A stretch of 64,000 nucleotides of DNA from JBPYFK01 sp051984675. GTDB lineage: Bacteria > Actinomycetota > Actinomycetes > Mycobacteriales > Pseudonocardiaceae. Location: positions 1 through 64,000 of the forward strand of contig JBPYFK010000007.1 of assembly GCA_051984675.1 (NCBI GenBank). The letters are read 5' to 3'. The notes below the pieces were generated by a model. The model searched no databases. It was not told the DNA's origin and saw only the letters and a list, made by a program, of their open reading frames with translations. The position numbers and the translations under genes are program-made. Position 1 is the stretch's first letter; each line of letters opens with the position of its first letter. Shown here piece after piece: positions 26,020 through 33,151 of the stretch.

Positions 26020-27093
26020 TCAGGCGTTGGGAAGGACGTCGGTGCCCGCCCCGCGGTGCCGGATCGCGGGATCGATCGGCTCCAGCCGTTCGGCCTCTTG
26101 CGCGAGGTCCTCTTCGGAGCCCAGAACGACGAAGCCGTTGTCCCGGATCATCTCCAGGTCCGCCCTGGCATCCTGGCCCTCCGAGGTGAGGTAGTCGCCG
26201 AGGAAGATCGAGTTGGCGACGTGCAGCGCGATCGACTGCAGCGAACGCAGGTGCATCTCGCGGCCACCGGCGATGCGGACCTCCTTGTCCGGGCAGACGA
26301 AGCGCGCCATCGCCAGGATCTTCACGCAGCGGGTGGGGGAGAGCTCCCAGGTGTCGGCGAACGGGGTGCCGTCGAAGGGCATCAGGAAGTTGACCGGGAT
26401 CGAGTCCGAGCCCAGCTGTCTGAGCGCGAACAGCGCCTCGACCAGCTGCTCGTCGGTTTCCCCCAGACCCGCGATCAGGCCGGAGCAGGGCGAGAGCCCG
26501 GCACCTTTCGCCTTCTCCACGGTGTCCACCCGGTCGGTGTAGGTGTGGGTCTGGACGATGTTGTCGTGGTGGCTCTCGGCGGTGTTGATGTTGTGGTTGT
26601 AGGCGTGGACGCCGGCGTCCTTGAGACGCTCGGCCTGGCCGTCGGAGAGCAGTCCCAGGCAGGCACAGATCTCGGCGTCGGGGTACTCCCGCTTGAGCGC
26701 CTGGACCGTCTCGGTGACCCGGTCGATGTCCCGGTTGGACGGTCCACGACCGGAGGAGACCAGGCAGACTCGGCCGGCGCCGCCGGTGAGGCCGGCACCG
26801 GCCTGCTTGAGGGTCTCGTCGGTGGACAGCCACGAGTACTTGAGGATGGGGGCGTCGGAGCCCAGCGCCTGGGAGCAGTAGTTGCAGTTCTCCGGGCAGA
26901 GCCCCGACTTGAGGTTCACCAGGTAGTTCACCTTCACCGTGTTGCCGAAGTGCGCGCGGCGCAGCCGGCCGGCAGCCGCGACCACGGACATCAGCTCGGC
27001 GTCGTCGGCGCGCAGCACCGCGAGAGCGTCTTCGGGCGTGGCCGGGCTCCCGGCGAGGATCGCATCGGCGAGCTGCTGGAAGGTGGCGCTCAT
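26020..27093 (-). CDS. bioB: Biotin synthase (radical SAM)
   Basis: From ATG 27093 (GGGAGAAGCG upstream) the enzyme has 357 aa. It inserts sulfur into dethiobiotin. The radical-SAM cluster motif CPENCNYC is present, along with KSGLCPE, YNHNINTAESHHDNIVQTHT, CSGLIAGLGET and the C-terminal Arg (VRIAGGREMHLRSLQ) that ligates the 2Fe-2S cluster. An upstream in-frame ATG at 27123 would place the start next to the BioQ sites and is less likely. The C-terminal ~40 residues extend beyond the barrel, as in other actinobacterial BioB proteins. Confidence 0.97.
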   Translation of the reverse strand: MSATFQQLADAILAGSPATPEDALAVLRADDAELMSVVAAAGRLRRAHFGNTVKVNYLVNLKSGLCPENCNYCSQALGSDAPILKYSWLSTDETLKQAGAGLTGGAGRVCLVSSGRGPSNRDIDRVTETVQALKREYPDAEICACLGLLSDGQAERLKDAGVHAYNHNINTAESHHDNIVQTHTYTDRVDTVEKAKGAGLSPCSGLIAGLGETDEQLVEALFALRQLGSDSIPVNFLMPFDGTPFADTWELSPTRCVKILAMARFVCPDKEVRIAGGREMHLRSLQSIALHVANSIFLGDYLTSEGQDARADLEMIRDNGFVVLGSEEDLAQEAERLEPIDPAIRHRGAGTDVLPNA

Positions 27094-27124
27094 CGCTTCT
27101 CCCGGTGTCGGCGGGTACGGCAAC

Positions 27125-27154
27125 CTGAACGGTGTTCAGCTGAACGGCGTTCAG
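27125..27154. promoter_or_regulatory. Two abutting BioQ-type operators
   Basis: Two perfect 15-bp palindromes, CTGAAC-GGT-GTTCAG (27125-27139) and CTGAAC-GGC-GTTCAG (27140-27154), lie back to back between bioB and the TetR gene. The TGAAC-N3-GTTCA core agrees with the BioQ box type described in corynebacteria and mycobacteria. A TAGACT -10 for bioQ is at 27157-27162, so the sites overlap its -35 region and adjoin the bioB leader, giving repression in both directions. Confidence 0.82.
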
Positions 27155-27197
27155 GCTAGACTGGTCGCCTCGAGCGGTCAAACGGGAGGGGCCCTGC

Positions 27198-27752
27198 GTG
27201 CGCTATCACCGCGGCGACGTCGTGCACCGCGCGATCGCGGTCCTCGACGAGTACGGGCTGGAATCGCTGACGATGCGCCGGCTGGCAGCTGAGCTGGGTG
27301 TGCAGCCGAGCGCGCTCTACCACCACGTGCCGAACAAGCAGACGCTGCTGGCCGCGATCGCCGACGAGATCCTGGCCCGGGGTCGGCGACCCCGCCGGGC
27401 GCGGGAGTGGGACCGGCGCGTGGTCGAGGTCTGCGGCGAGTTACGCGACGCGATGCTTGCCTACCGGGACGGTGCCGAGGTGGTCGTCACGGCGTACACC
27501 TTCGGCCTCGGTGCCGGTGAGCCCGCCACCCAGTTGCGGGAGGCCCTTCGGGACGGCGGGCTGCCCGACGACCTGGTCGATGTCGCGACCCGTGGCCTCC
27601 TGCACCTCGTCTTCGGGCACACCTTCGAGGAGCAGACGACACTGCAGGCCGCGAGCGCTGGGGCGATCGACCGGGCACCCGGGGGACCGGCCGACTTCGA
27701 GCGGGGGCTGGAGCTGCTCCTGGACGGCCTCCGGTCCAGGGTCAGCGGGTAA
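27198..27752 (+). CDS. bioQ: TetR-family biotin operon regulator
   Basis: The 184-aa protein has a TetR helix-turn-helix (LTMRRLAAELGVQPSALYHHVPNKQTLL, about 24-51) and a C-terminal domain in which FGHTFEEQT lies near the end. It starts at GTG 27198, 6 nt after GGGAGGGG. Divergence from bioBAF across two BioQ-type palindromes identifies it as the probable BioQ repressor. The effector is unknown; BioQ proteins are thought to respond to biotinylation status indirectly. Confidence 0.85.
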   Translation: MRYHRGDVVHRAIAVLDEYGLESLTMRRLAAELGVQPSALYHHVPNKQTLLAAIADEILARGRRPRRAREWDRRVVEVCGELRDAMLAYRDGAEVVVTAYTFGLGAGEPATQLREALRDGGLPDDLVDVATRGLLHLVFGHTFEEQTTLQAASAGAIDRAPGGPADFERGLELLLDGLRSRVSG

Positions 27753-27826
27753 CCACACCGCGCCGCACCACTGGTCGCTCGGTGGCTACGTTGACCACGC
27801 TGGTCAGCAGGCCCTAGCGTGAGGAC

Positions 27827-29968
27827 ATGACTCGGGCCGCGTCCCGGCGGTCCGCGAGTAACGTACCGCCCGAGGCGACGAGTTTCATCAACCGTCGGGC
27901 CGAGGTGATGACGGCCAGGAGGCTGCTTCGCTCGGCTCGGCTTGTCACGCTGACCGGCCCCGGTGGGGTGGGTAAGACCCGCGTGGCGTTGCGGGTAGCC
28001 CGGGAGATGGAACGATCATTTCGGGACGGCGTGGGGGTCGTCGATCTGGCGCCGCTGCAGGACCGCTCGCTCCTTGCCGACACGGTGGTGCAGGTCCTGG
28101 GGATCAGCGACCAGTCCACCCGCAGCCGGGTCGACGTGCTCTGCCAGTACCTGCGCACCCGGCGGTTACTGCTCGTGCTGGACAACTGTGAACGGGTGGC
28201 CGCGGAGTGCGGCGAGCTCGTCAGCACGCTGCTCCGCGCGGTGCCTGGCCTGCGTGTTCTGGTCACCAGCCGGCATTGTCTGGAGGTTTCCGGCGAGCAC
28301 ATCGTGACCATTTCGCCGCTGGACGCCCCGGTTCTGGAGTGGACGGCGCCGTTACGAGTGGACCCCGAGCATCATGCCGTCGCCCTGTTCGCCGAACGGG
28401 CCAAAGCGGTGCTACCCGGCTTCGCGGTGACGCCGCACAACGACACGGTGGTAGGTCAGGTGTGCCGTCAGCTCGACGGGCTCCCGCTGGCGATCGAGCT
28501 GGCCGCGGCGCGGCTGCGAAGCTTGTCGTTGACCGAACTCGCGCGCCGGTTGGACGACCACTCGCGCCTGCGGCTTTCCGGCCCGCGTCCGCCGATGGCG
28601 CGACACAGCACCCTCTATGCCACCCTGAGCTGGAGCTTCGAGTTGTGCGGTGAGGCGGAGCGCCGGATGTGGGCACGAATCTCGGTGTTCTCCGGCGGGT
28701 TCGACCTCGCCGCGGCCGAAAACGTCTGTGCCGGTGACGACATCGACGCCGACGACGTTCTCGACCTGGTCACGGGCCTGGTCGACAAGTCCCTGCTGAT
28801 CCGCCAGGAGCACGAGGGGCAGGCGCGGTACCGGTTGCTGGACACGGTGCGGCAGTTCGGGCTCGAACGGCTTCGGGACATCGGCGAGGAGGACATCCTG
28901 CGCCGCCGTCATCGCGACTGGTACCTCCGCCTGGCCGAGCACGGCGACGCCGAGTGGTTCGGCCCGCACCAGGTGGAGTGGTTCACCCGCCTCCGTCTGG
29001 ACCACGCGAACCTGCGTGTGGCGCTGAACTACTGCCTCACCACTCCGGGCGAGCGCCTGGCCGGCCTGCGGATGGCCACGACACTGTGGTTCTACTGGAT
29101 CGCGTGCGGTTTCGTCGCCGAAGGCTGCCACTGGATCGAACGCGCACTCGAACTCAACGCCGAGCCGACGCCCGAGCGGGCCAAGGCGTTGTGGGTGGAC
29201 GGCGACATGGCGGCCTTCCAGGGCGACAACCGCGCGGCCCTGCGGGTGCTCGAGGAGTCTCGCGATCTTGCCCAGCGACTCGGGGACGAGCCCGATCTCG
29301 CGTACGCCACGCAGATGCTGGGACTTGCCGCGCTGGGGCGCGGCGACATGCTGCAGGCCGACGCGCTGCTGAGGGACGCGCTGATGCGGCACCAAGCACT
29401 GGGCCAGTTCGACGCCAACGTGGCGGTTTGCCCGGTGATGCTGGCATACGCCGCGGTGGGTCGGGGAGATTTTGATCGAGCCGTCCGCCTGAGCAACGAG
29501 TGCCAGGTGATGAGTCAGCAGCACGGTGATATCTGGGCACGCTCCTGGGCACTGTGGGCGCTGTCGCTGGTCGAGTGGTACCGGGGCCGGTCGCACGAAG
29601 CAGCCGCGTACGCGCGGGAATGCTTGCGGATCAAGCACATCTTCCACGATGTGCTGGGTATGGCGTTCGCTCTCGACATGCTGGGATGGACCGCCGCTGT
29701 CGCCGGCCAGAGCGAGCGTGCCGCGGTCCTGTTGGGCGCGGCCCAGGAAACGTGGCTGACCATGGGGCAGCCCCAGGCCGACGCGGCGGCACTCATCGAA
29801 TCGCGTGATCGGAGCGAGGCGGCCGCCCGGAGCGCTCTGGGCGACGGGGCCTTCGACGAAGCTTTCAAGCGGGGTACGAACCTCGACGTCAACCAAGCCG
29901 TTGACTACGCCCTCGCAAGCGATCCGACCCACCCGCCCGAAACCGACTCGCGCCCGGTCATCGCCTGA
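27827..29968 (+). CDS. STAND-type ATPase regulator without a visible DNA-binding domain
   Basis: The 713-aa protein has a P-loop GPGGVGKT at 44-51, Walker B LLLVLDN at 114-120, sensor VTSRHCLEVSGE and the NB-ARC GLPLAIELAAARL block, followed by a winged-helix-like WSFELCGEAERRMWARISVFSGG segment and TPR-like repeats (residues ~340-680). Relatives usually end in a LuxR helix-turn-helix or start with an SARP domain; neither is seen and the protein stops soon after residue 690. It may act through a partner or be truncated at the 3' end. The next gene (nitrobindin) is 334 bp away. Confidence 0.82.
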   Translation: MTRAASRRSASNVPPEATSFINRRAEVMTARRLLRSARLVTLTGPGGVGKTRVALRVAREMERSFRDGVGVVDLAPLQDRSLLADTVVQVLGISDQSTRSRVDVLCQYLRTRRLLLVLDNCERVAAECGELVSTLLRAVPGLRVLVTSRHCLEVSGEHIVTISPLDAPVLEWTAPLRVDPEHHAVALFAERAKAVLPGFAVTPHNDTVVGQVCRQLDGLPLAIELAAARLRSLSLTELARRLDDHSRLRLSGPRPPMARHSTLYATLSWSFELCGEAERRMWARISVFSGGFDLAAAENVCAGDDIDADDVLDLVTGLVDKSLLIRQEHEGQARYRLLDTVRQFGLERLRDIGEEDILRRRHRDWYLRLAEHGDAEWFGPHQVEWFTRLRLDHANLRVALNYCLTTPGERLAGLRMATTLWFYWIACGFVAEGCHWIERALELNAEPTPERAKALWVDGDMAAFQGDNRAALRVLEESRDLAQRLGDEPDLAYATQMLGLAALGRGDMLQADALLRDALMRHQALGQFDANVAVCPVMLAYAAVGRGDFDRAVRLSNECQVMSQQHGDIWARSWALWALSLVEWYRGRSHEAAAYARECLRIKHIFHDVLGMAFALDMLGWTAAVAGQSERAAVLLGAAQETWLTMGQPQADAAALIESRDRSEAAARSALGDGAFDEAFKRGTNLDVNQAVDYALASDPTHPPETDSRPVIA

Positions 29969-29984
29969 CCGGCTACGCGAACCG

Positions 29985-30055
29985 GAAAGGGTGTCCAACC
30001 GACCGAAACACAGCCCGTTGTCGGCCACGTCCAGCCGCTTCACCTCTTTGGCCAG
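29985..30055 (-). pseudogene. Possible relic of a HelR/HelD-like helicase gene
   Basis: On the minus strand this short stretch reads LAKEVKRLDVADNGLCFGRLD, resembling the RLxxxExGLCFGRLDL motif in the N-terminal part of HelD/HelR RNA polymerase-recycling ATPases. Nothing before or after it matches, so at most it is a fragment. The match is short and could be chance. Confidence 0.22.
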
Positions 30056-30265
30056 CGTAGAGCCCGGCCACGTAGCTCCGCTCGGACCGCAATTCGTCTT
30101 CGTACCCCTGAGCTCACACATACCCCTCACTGGGGCTTTGGGCGGATTCCGCATCGGGTAATGGGGGCACGCCGATCTATCGAGGTAGTTTTCCGTTCTC
30201 CATCTTTCTCTTTCCGGTCATCGTCTGCTGTGGACGGACAATCTCGGCGCGAAGCGGCGTCGGAG

Positions 30266-30294
30266 TGACTTACGTCCGCGCGCACCACTACAGT
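30266..30294 (+). promoter_or_regulatory. Leaderless promoter of the nitrobindin gene
   Basis: TGACTT (30266-30271), a 17-bp spacer and TACAGT (30289-30294) form a good -35/-10 pair. The ATG follows the -10 by only 8 nt and has no ribosome binding site, which points to a leaderless message. Confidence 0.6.
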
Positions 30295-30302
30295 GGCGTC
30301 GT

Positions 30303-30875
30303 ATGCCCGCCAGTGATGCGCGTGACCGCCCGCAGCCGGATGACCTGCCGTTTCTCGGTGGTGTCGTGAACCTGCTACAGGAGCCGAAGCCGCACGACGC
30401 CTGCCGTGCGCTGTTCCCGCTCGTGGGGGTGTGGCGCGGTCAGGGGACCGTCGACTACCCGACGATCGATGGGCCGTACCGGTTCGAGCAGCAGATCACG
30501 ATCAGTCATGACGGCCGGCCTTTCCTTCTCCACGAGACGCGATCGCGGCTGATCGACGACGGCGGACACGTGGTCCGGCTCGCGGCGCGGGAGACCGGCT
30601 GGTGGCGGCCCCAGCCCGACGGCGGCATCGAGTTGTTGCTCGCGCACTGCACCGGGCTCCTCGAACTGTTCTCGGGAACAACGAACAGCCAGTCGAGCTG
30701 GGAACTGGCCACCGAGACGGTCGTGCGTTCCGCGAGCGCGAAAGAGGTCAACGCGGCGCGGCGGCGCTACGACATCGACGCCGACGGCGAGCTGAGCTAT
30801 GTCGAAGAGCGGGCGATGGTCGGCCAGCCGATGACGGCACACGTCTGGGCTCGACTGCACCGGGTGGGCGGCTGA
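30303..30875 (+). CDS. Nitrobindin-family haem-binding beta-barrel protein
   Basis: The 190-aa protein has the nitrobindin GVWRGQG motif at 42-48, the alternating beta pattern of a ten-stranded barrel and the C-terminal MTAHVWARLHR with candidate haem-ligand histidines. The family binds ferric haem, reacts with NO and isomerises peroxynitrite. It is expressed from a leaderless promoter and precedes zwf by 108 bp on the same strand; whether the two are cotranscribed is uncertain. With the flavohaemoprotein it is the second NO-linked haem protein in the window. Confidence 0.87.
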   Translation: MPASDARDRPQPDDLPFLGGVVNLLQEPKPHDACRALFPLVGVWRGQGTVDYPTIDGPYRFEQQITISHDGRPFLLHETRSRLIDDGGHVVRLAARETGWWRPQPDGGIELLLAHCTGLLELFSGTTNSQSSWELATETVVRSASAKEVNAARRRYDIDADGELSYVEERAMVGQPMTAHVWARLHRVGG

Positions 30876-30983
30876 ACCCGGGTACGCCGTGGAGGTCGCG
30901 AGCGTGGGCCAACGAGACTCTCGCAGTCGGTACGGCTTGACCGCGGGGCTGCAAGCCGACCCGGGGCGCGGCACGCTGGGGCA

Positions 30984-32393
30984 ATGACCGAGCTGCAACG
31001 GTGCCCCGTGCCGACGATCTTCGTGCTCTTCGGTGCCACCGGCGATCTGGCGCGGCGGATGGTGCTGCCGGCGCTGTTTCGTCTGGCCCAGACGGGTCTT
31101 CTTCCGCCGGACTGGCGGCTGATCGGAAACGGGCGCGGCCAGCTTGGCGACGAGGAGTTCCGGGATCGGGTGCGGCAGGCGCTGGAGGAGTTCGGCCCGC
31201 GTCCCGAGGAGGGGCCGTGGCAGGAGTTCCGGTCGAGGTTGCGGTTCGCAGGTGGCGGGTTCTCCCCAGACGATCCAGGCAGCCTTCCCGATCTCGTGAG
31301 CGATGCCGAGCGGGAGCTGGGAGGCCGGCCGCAGCGGGTGCCCTACCTGGCCGTGCCGCCCACGGCGTTTGAACCACTGACGCGTGCATTGGGCACGCAC
31401 GGGCTGGCGGAGCGGTCCCGGGTGGTGTACGAAAAGCCGTTCGGCACGTCGATGGAGTCGTTTCGTTCCCTCGATCGGTGCGTGCACAGCGTTCTCGACG
31501 AGCGCCAGATCTTTCGCATCGACCACTTCCTGGGTAAGGAGGCCACCCAGGATCTGCACGTCGTCCGGTTCGCCAACGGCATGTTCAGTGGGATCTGGGA
31601 CCGCAGGCACATCGCCGAGGTGCAGATCGACGTGCCCGAGACACTGGGGGTGGCCGGGCGCGGTTCGTTCTACGACGCGACCGGCGCGGTACTGGACATG
31701 CTCGTGACACACCTGTTCCAACTGGCCGCCGAAGTGGCCATGGACCCGCCCGCCGGGTATGGCGCCGAGGACTTGGCCGCCGCCCGGGAGCGGGTCATCG
31801 GGGCGTTCCGCCCGCTGCGACAGCAAGATGTGGTCCTCGGCCAGTTCGACGGCTACCGCGGCGTCGACGGCGTGGCGGACGACTCGGGCACCGAGACCTT
31901 CGTGGCCGCGCGGCTGTGGGTGGACACCGAGCGCTGGTCCGGCGTGCCGTTCCTGCTGCGCACCGGTAAGCAGCTCGCGCAGTCGCGGCAGCTGGTCAGC
32001 CTGGTCCTGCGCCCACCCCAGCAGCCGATCCACGAACTGCCCCCGCTGGGCAACGTCCTGTCCTTCGACCTTGCTGGCACGGGAGCGGTGCGGCTCAGGC
32101 TCGTCGTCAAGACGCCCGGACCCGAGGTCGTGCTCGATGCCGCGCACACCGATCTGCGGTTGGCCGCCGTGCCGGCTGCGCAGCCGCTGCCGCCGTATGC
32201 CCGTCTGATTCACGATGTGCTGCTCGGAGACCGGTCCTTGTTCACCCGCCCGGACGGGCTCGAATACGTCTGGGCGGTGGCCGAGAACCTGATCACCAAC
32301 AAGCCGGTGCCCCTGACCTATCCCACGGGGTCGTGGGGGCCGCCGGAAGCCGCTGACCTCGCCGCGCCTACCGGCTGGTTGTTGACCAGTTGA
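30984..32393 (+). CDS. zwf: Glucose-6-phosphate 1-dehydrogenase
   Basis: The 469-aa enzyme has the NADP-binding GATGDLA motif at 17-23, YEKPFG near 149-154 and the active-site RIDHFLGKE at 178-186, plus the C-terminal VLLGDRSLFTRPDGLEYVW block. It oxidises glucose 6-phosphate to 6-phosphogluconolactone, giving NADPH. It is convergent with a carbohydrate-phosphorolysis operon that would feed it; OpcA and 6-phosphogluconolactonase are not adjacent, suggesting this is a secondary zwf copy. Confidence 0.95.
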   Translation: MTELQRCPVPTIFVLFGATGDLARRMVLPALFRLAQTGLLPPDWRLIGNGRGQLGDEEFRDRVRQALEEFGPRPEEGPWQEFRSRLRFAGGGFSPDDPGSLPDLVSDAERELGGRPQRVPYLAVPPTAFEPLTRALGTHGLAERSRVVYEKPFGTSMESFRSLDRCVHSVLDERQIFRIDHFLGKEATQDLHVVRFANGMFSGIWDRRHIAEVQIDVPETLGVAGRGSFYDATGAVLDMLVTHLFQLAAEVAMDPPAGYGAEDLAAARERVIGAFRPLRQQDVVLGQFDGYRGVDGVADDSGTETFVAARLWVDTERWSGVPFLLRTGKQLAQSRQLVSLVLRPPQQPIHELPPLGNVLSFDLAGTGAVRLRLVVKTPGPEVVLDAAHTDLRLAAVPAAQPLPPYARLIHDVLLGDRSLFTRPDGLEYVWAVAENLITNKPVPLTYPTGSWGPPEAADLAAPTGWLLTS

Positions 32394-32410
32394 CGGACAT
32401 TGCGCGCGAG

Positions 32411-32428
32411 GTGACCCCGCCTGGTCAC
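32411..32428. terminator. Possible weak hairpin between convergent genes
   Basis: GTGACC and GGTCAC arms around a 6-nt loop, 18 bp after the zwf stop. There is no U-tract and the stem is only 6 bp, so termination is a guess. Confidence 0.25.
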
Positions 32429-32555
32429 GCGGCAGGGTCGATCATGACGCCAGGAAGCCATGCCCAGATAACTGTCCACATTGGTCAGTTCATTTCGCCG
32501 TGCCGTTACTGCCTGAGCCAGGGCGAGCCGCGCACCCGCCGGGGCAACAGCGGTC

Positions 32556-33146
32556 TTAGTCCAGATTCCATGCCCTGATCACCGGGCGGTCGTGCTCGGT
32601 GCCCAGCACGCAGAGGGTGCCAGTGTCCAGCGCGAACAGTGCTCCGGCGTCGGGTGGGAGCCCGAGCCGGCGGGCGGTGAGCACGCGCAGGACGTGTGCG
32701 TGTGCGACAAGGGCGACGTCGGCCGCGGCATCGCGCAGCACCGGGTCGATGCCAGCAAGCACGCGGTCGGCGCGAGCCGCGACTTCGCCCGGGCTTTCCC
32801 CGGGATGGTCCGCTGGGCCGGGGGCGACCCCGTTGGTCCACAGGCTCCATCCGGGGCTGCTGCGCTGGATGTCGGCGGTGGTGATCCCCTCGTAGCCGCC
32901 GTAGTCCCATTCACGGAGGTCGGGGTCGGTGCGGACCTCGGCGAGCCCGGCCAGCTCCGCGGTGCGCAGCGCGCGACGCATCGGGCTGGTGAGGGCAAGG
33001 GCGATGCGGCGTGCGGCCAGAAGCGGCGCGACTTGGCGCGCCTGCTGTTCACCACGCGCGGTCAGCGGCAGGTCGGTGTAGCTAGTGTGCCGACCGGCGC
33101 GGCTCCACTCGGTTTCGCCATGGCGGATCAGGAGCAGCTCTCCCAC
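32556..33146 (-). CDS. Histidine phosphatase superfamily protein
   Basis: The 196-aa protein starts VGELLLIRHGETEWSRAGRH, the RHG active-site motif of phosphoglycerate mutase-like phosphatases; the second histidine is in ALVAHAHVLRVL and Glu is in DYGGYEG. A GTG at 33146 lies 5 bp after the stop of the GH65 gene; an overlapping TTG at 33155 is also possible. As third gene of the pgmB-GH65 operon it may dephosphorylate a sugar phosphate. The exact substrate is unknown. Confidence 0.85.
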   Translation of the reverse strand: MGELLLIRHGETEWSRAGRHTSYTDLPLTARGEQQARQVAPLLAARRIALALTSPMRRALRTAELAGLAEVRTDPDLREWDYGGYEGITTADIQRSSPGWSLWTNGVAPGPADHPGESPGEVAARADRVLAGIDPVLRDAAADVALVAHAHVLRVLTARRLGLPPDAGALFALDTGTLCVLGTEHDRPVIRAWNLD

Positions 33147-33151
33147 GACGA

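Larger units (their letters stand above)
29969..30302. other. Intergenic region with a relic and a leaderless promoter
   Basis: This 334-bp stretch has a possible helicase relic near 29985-30055 and the nitrobindin promoter at 30266-30294, both listed separately. Nothing else is recognised. Confidence 0.45.

Noticed and set aside
28412..30154. 580-residue minus-strand frame opposite the STAND gene
   Set aside because: Shadow frame; only the short segment near 29985-30055 looks protein-like and is reported separately with low confidence.
29969..30302. Continuation of the STAND gene to supply a LuxR domain after a frameshift
   Set aside because: None of the frames after 29968 reads like a LuxR helix-turn-helix.
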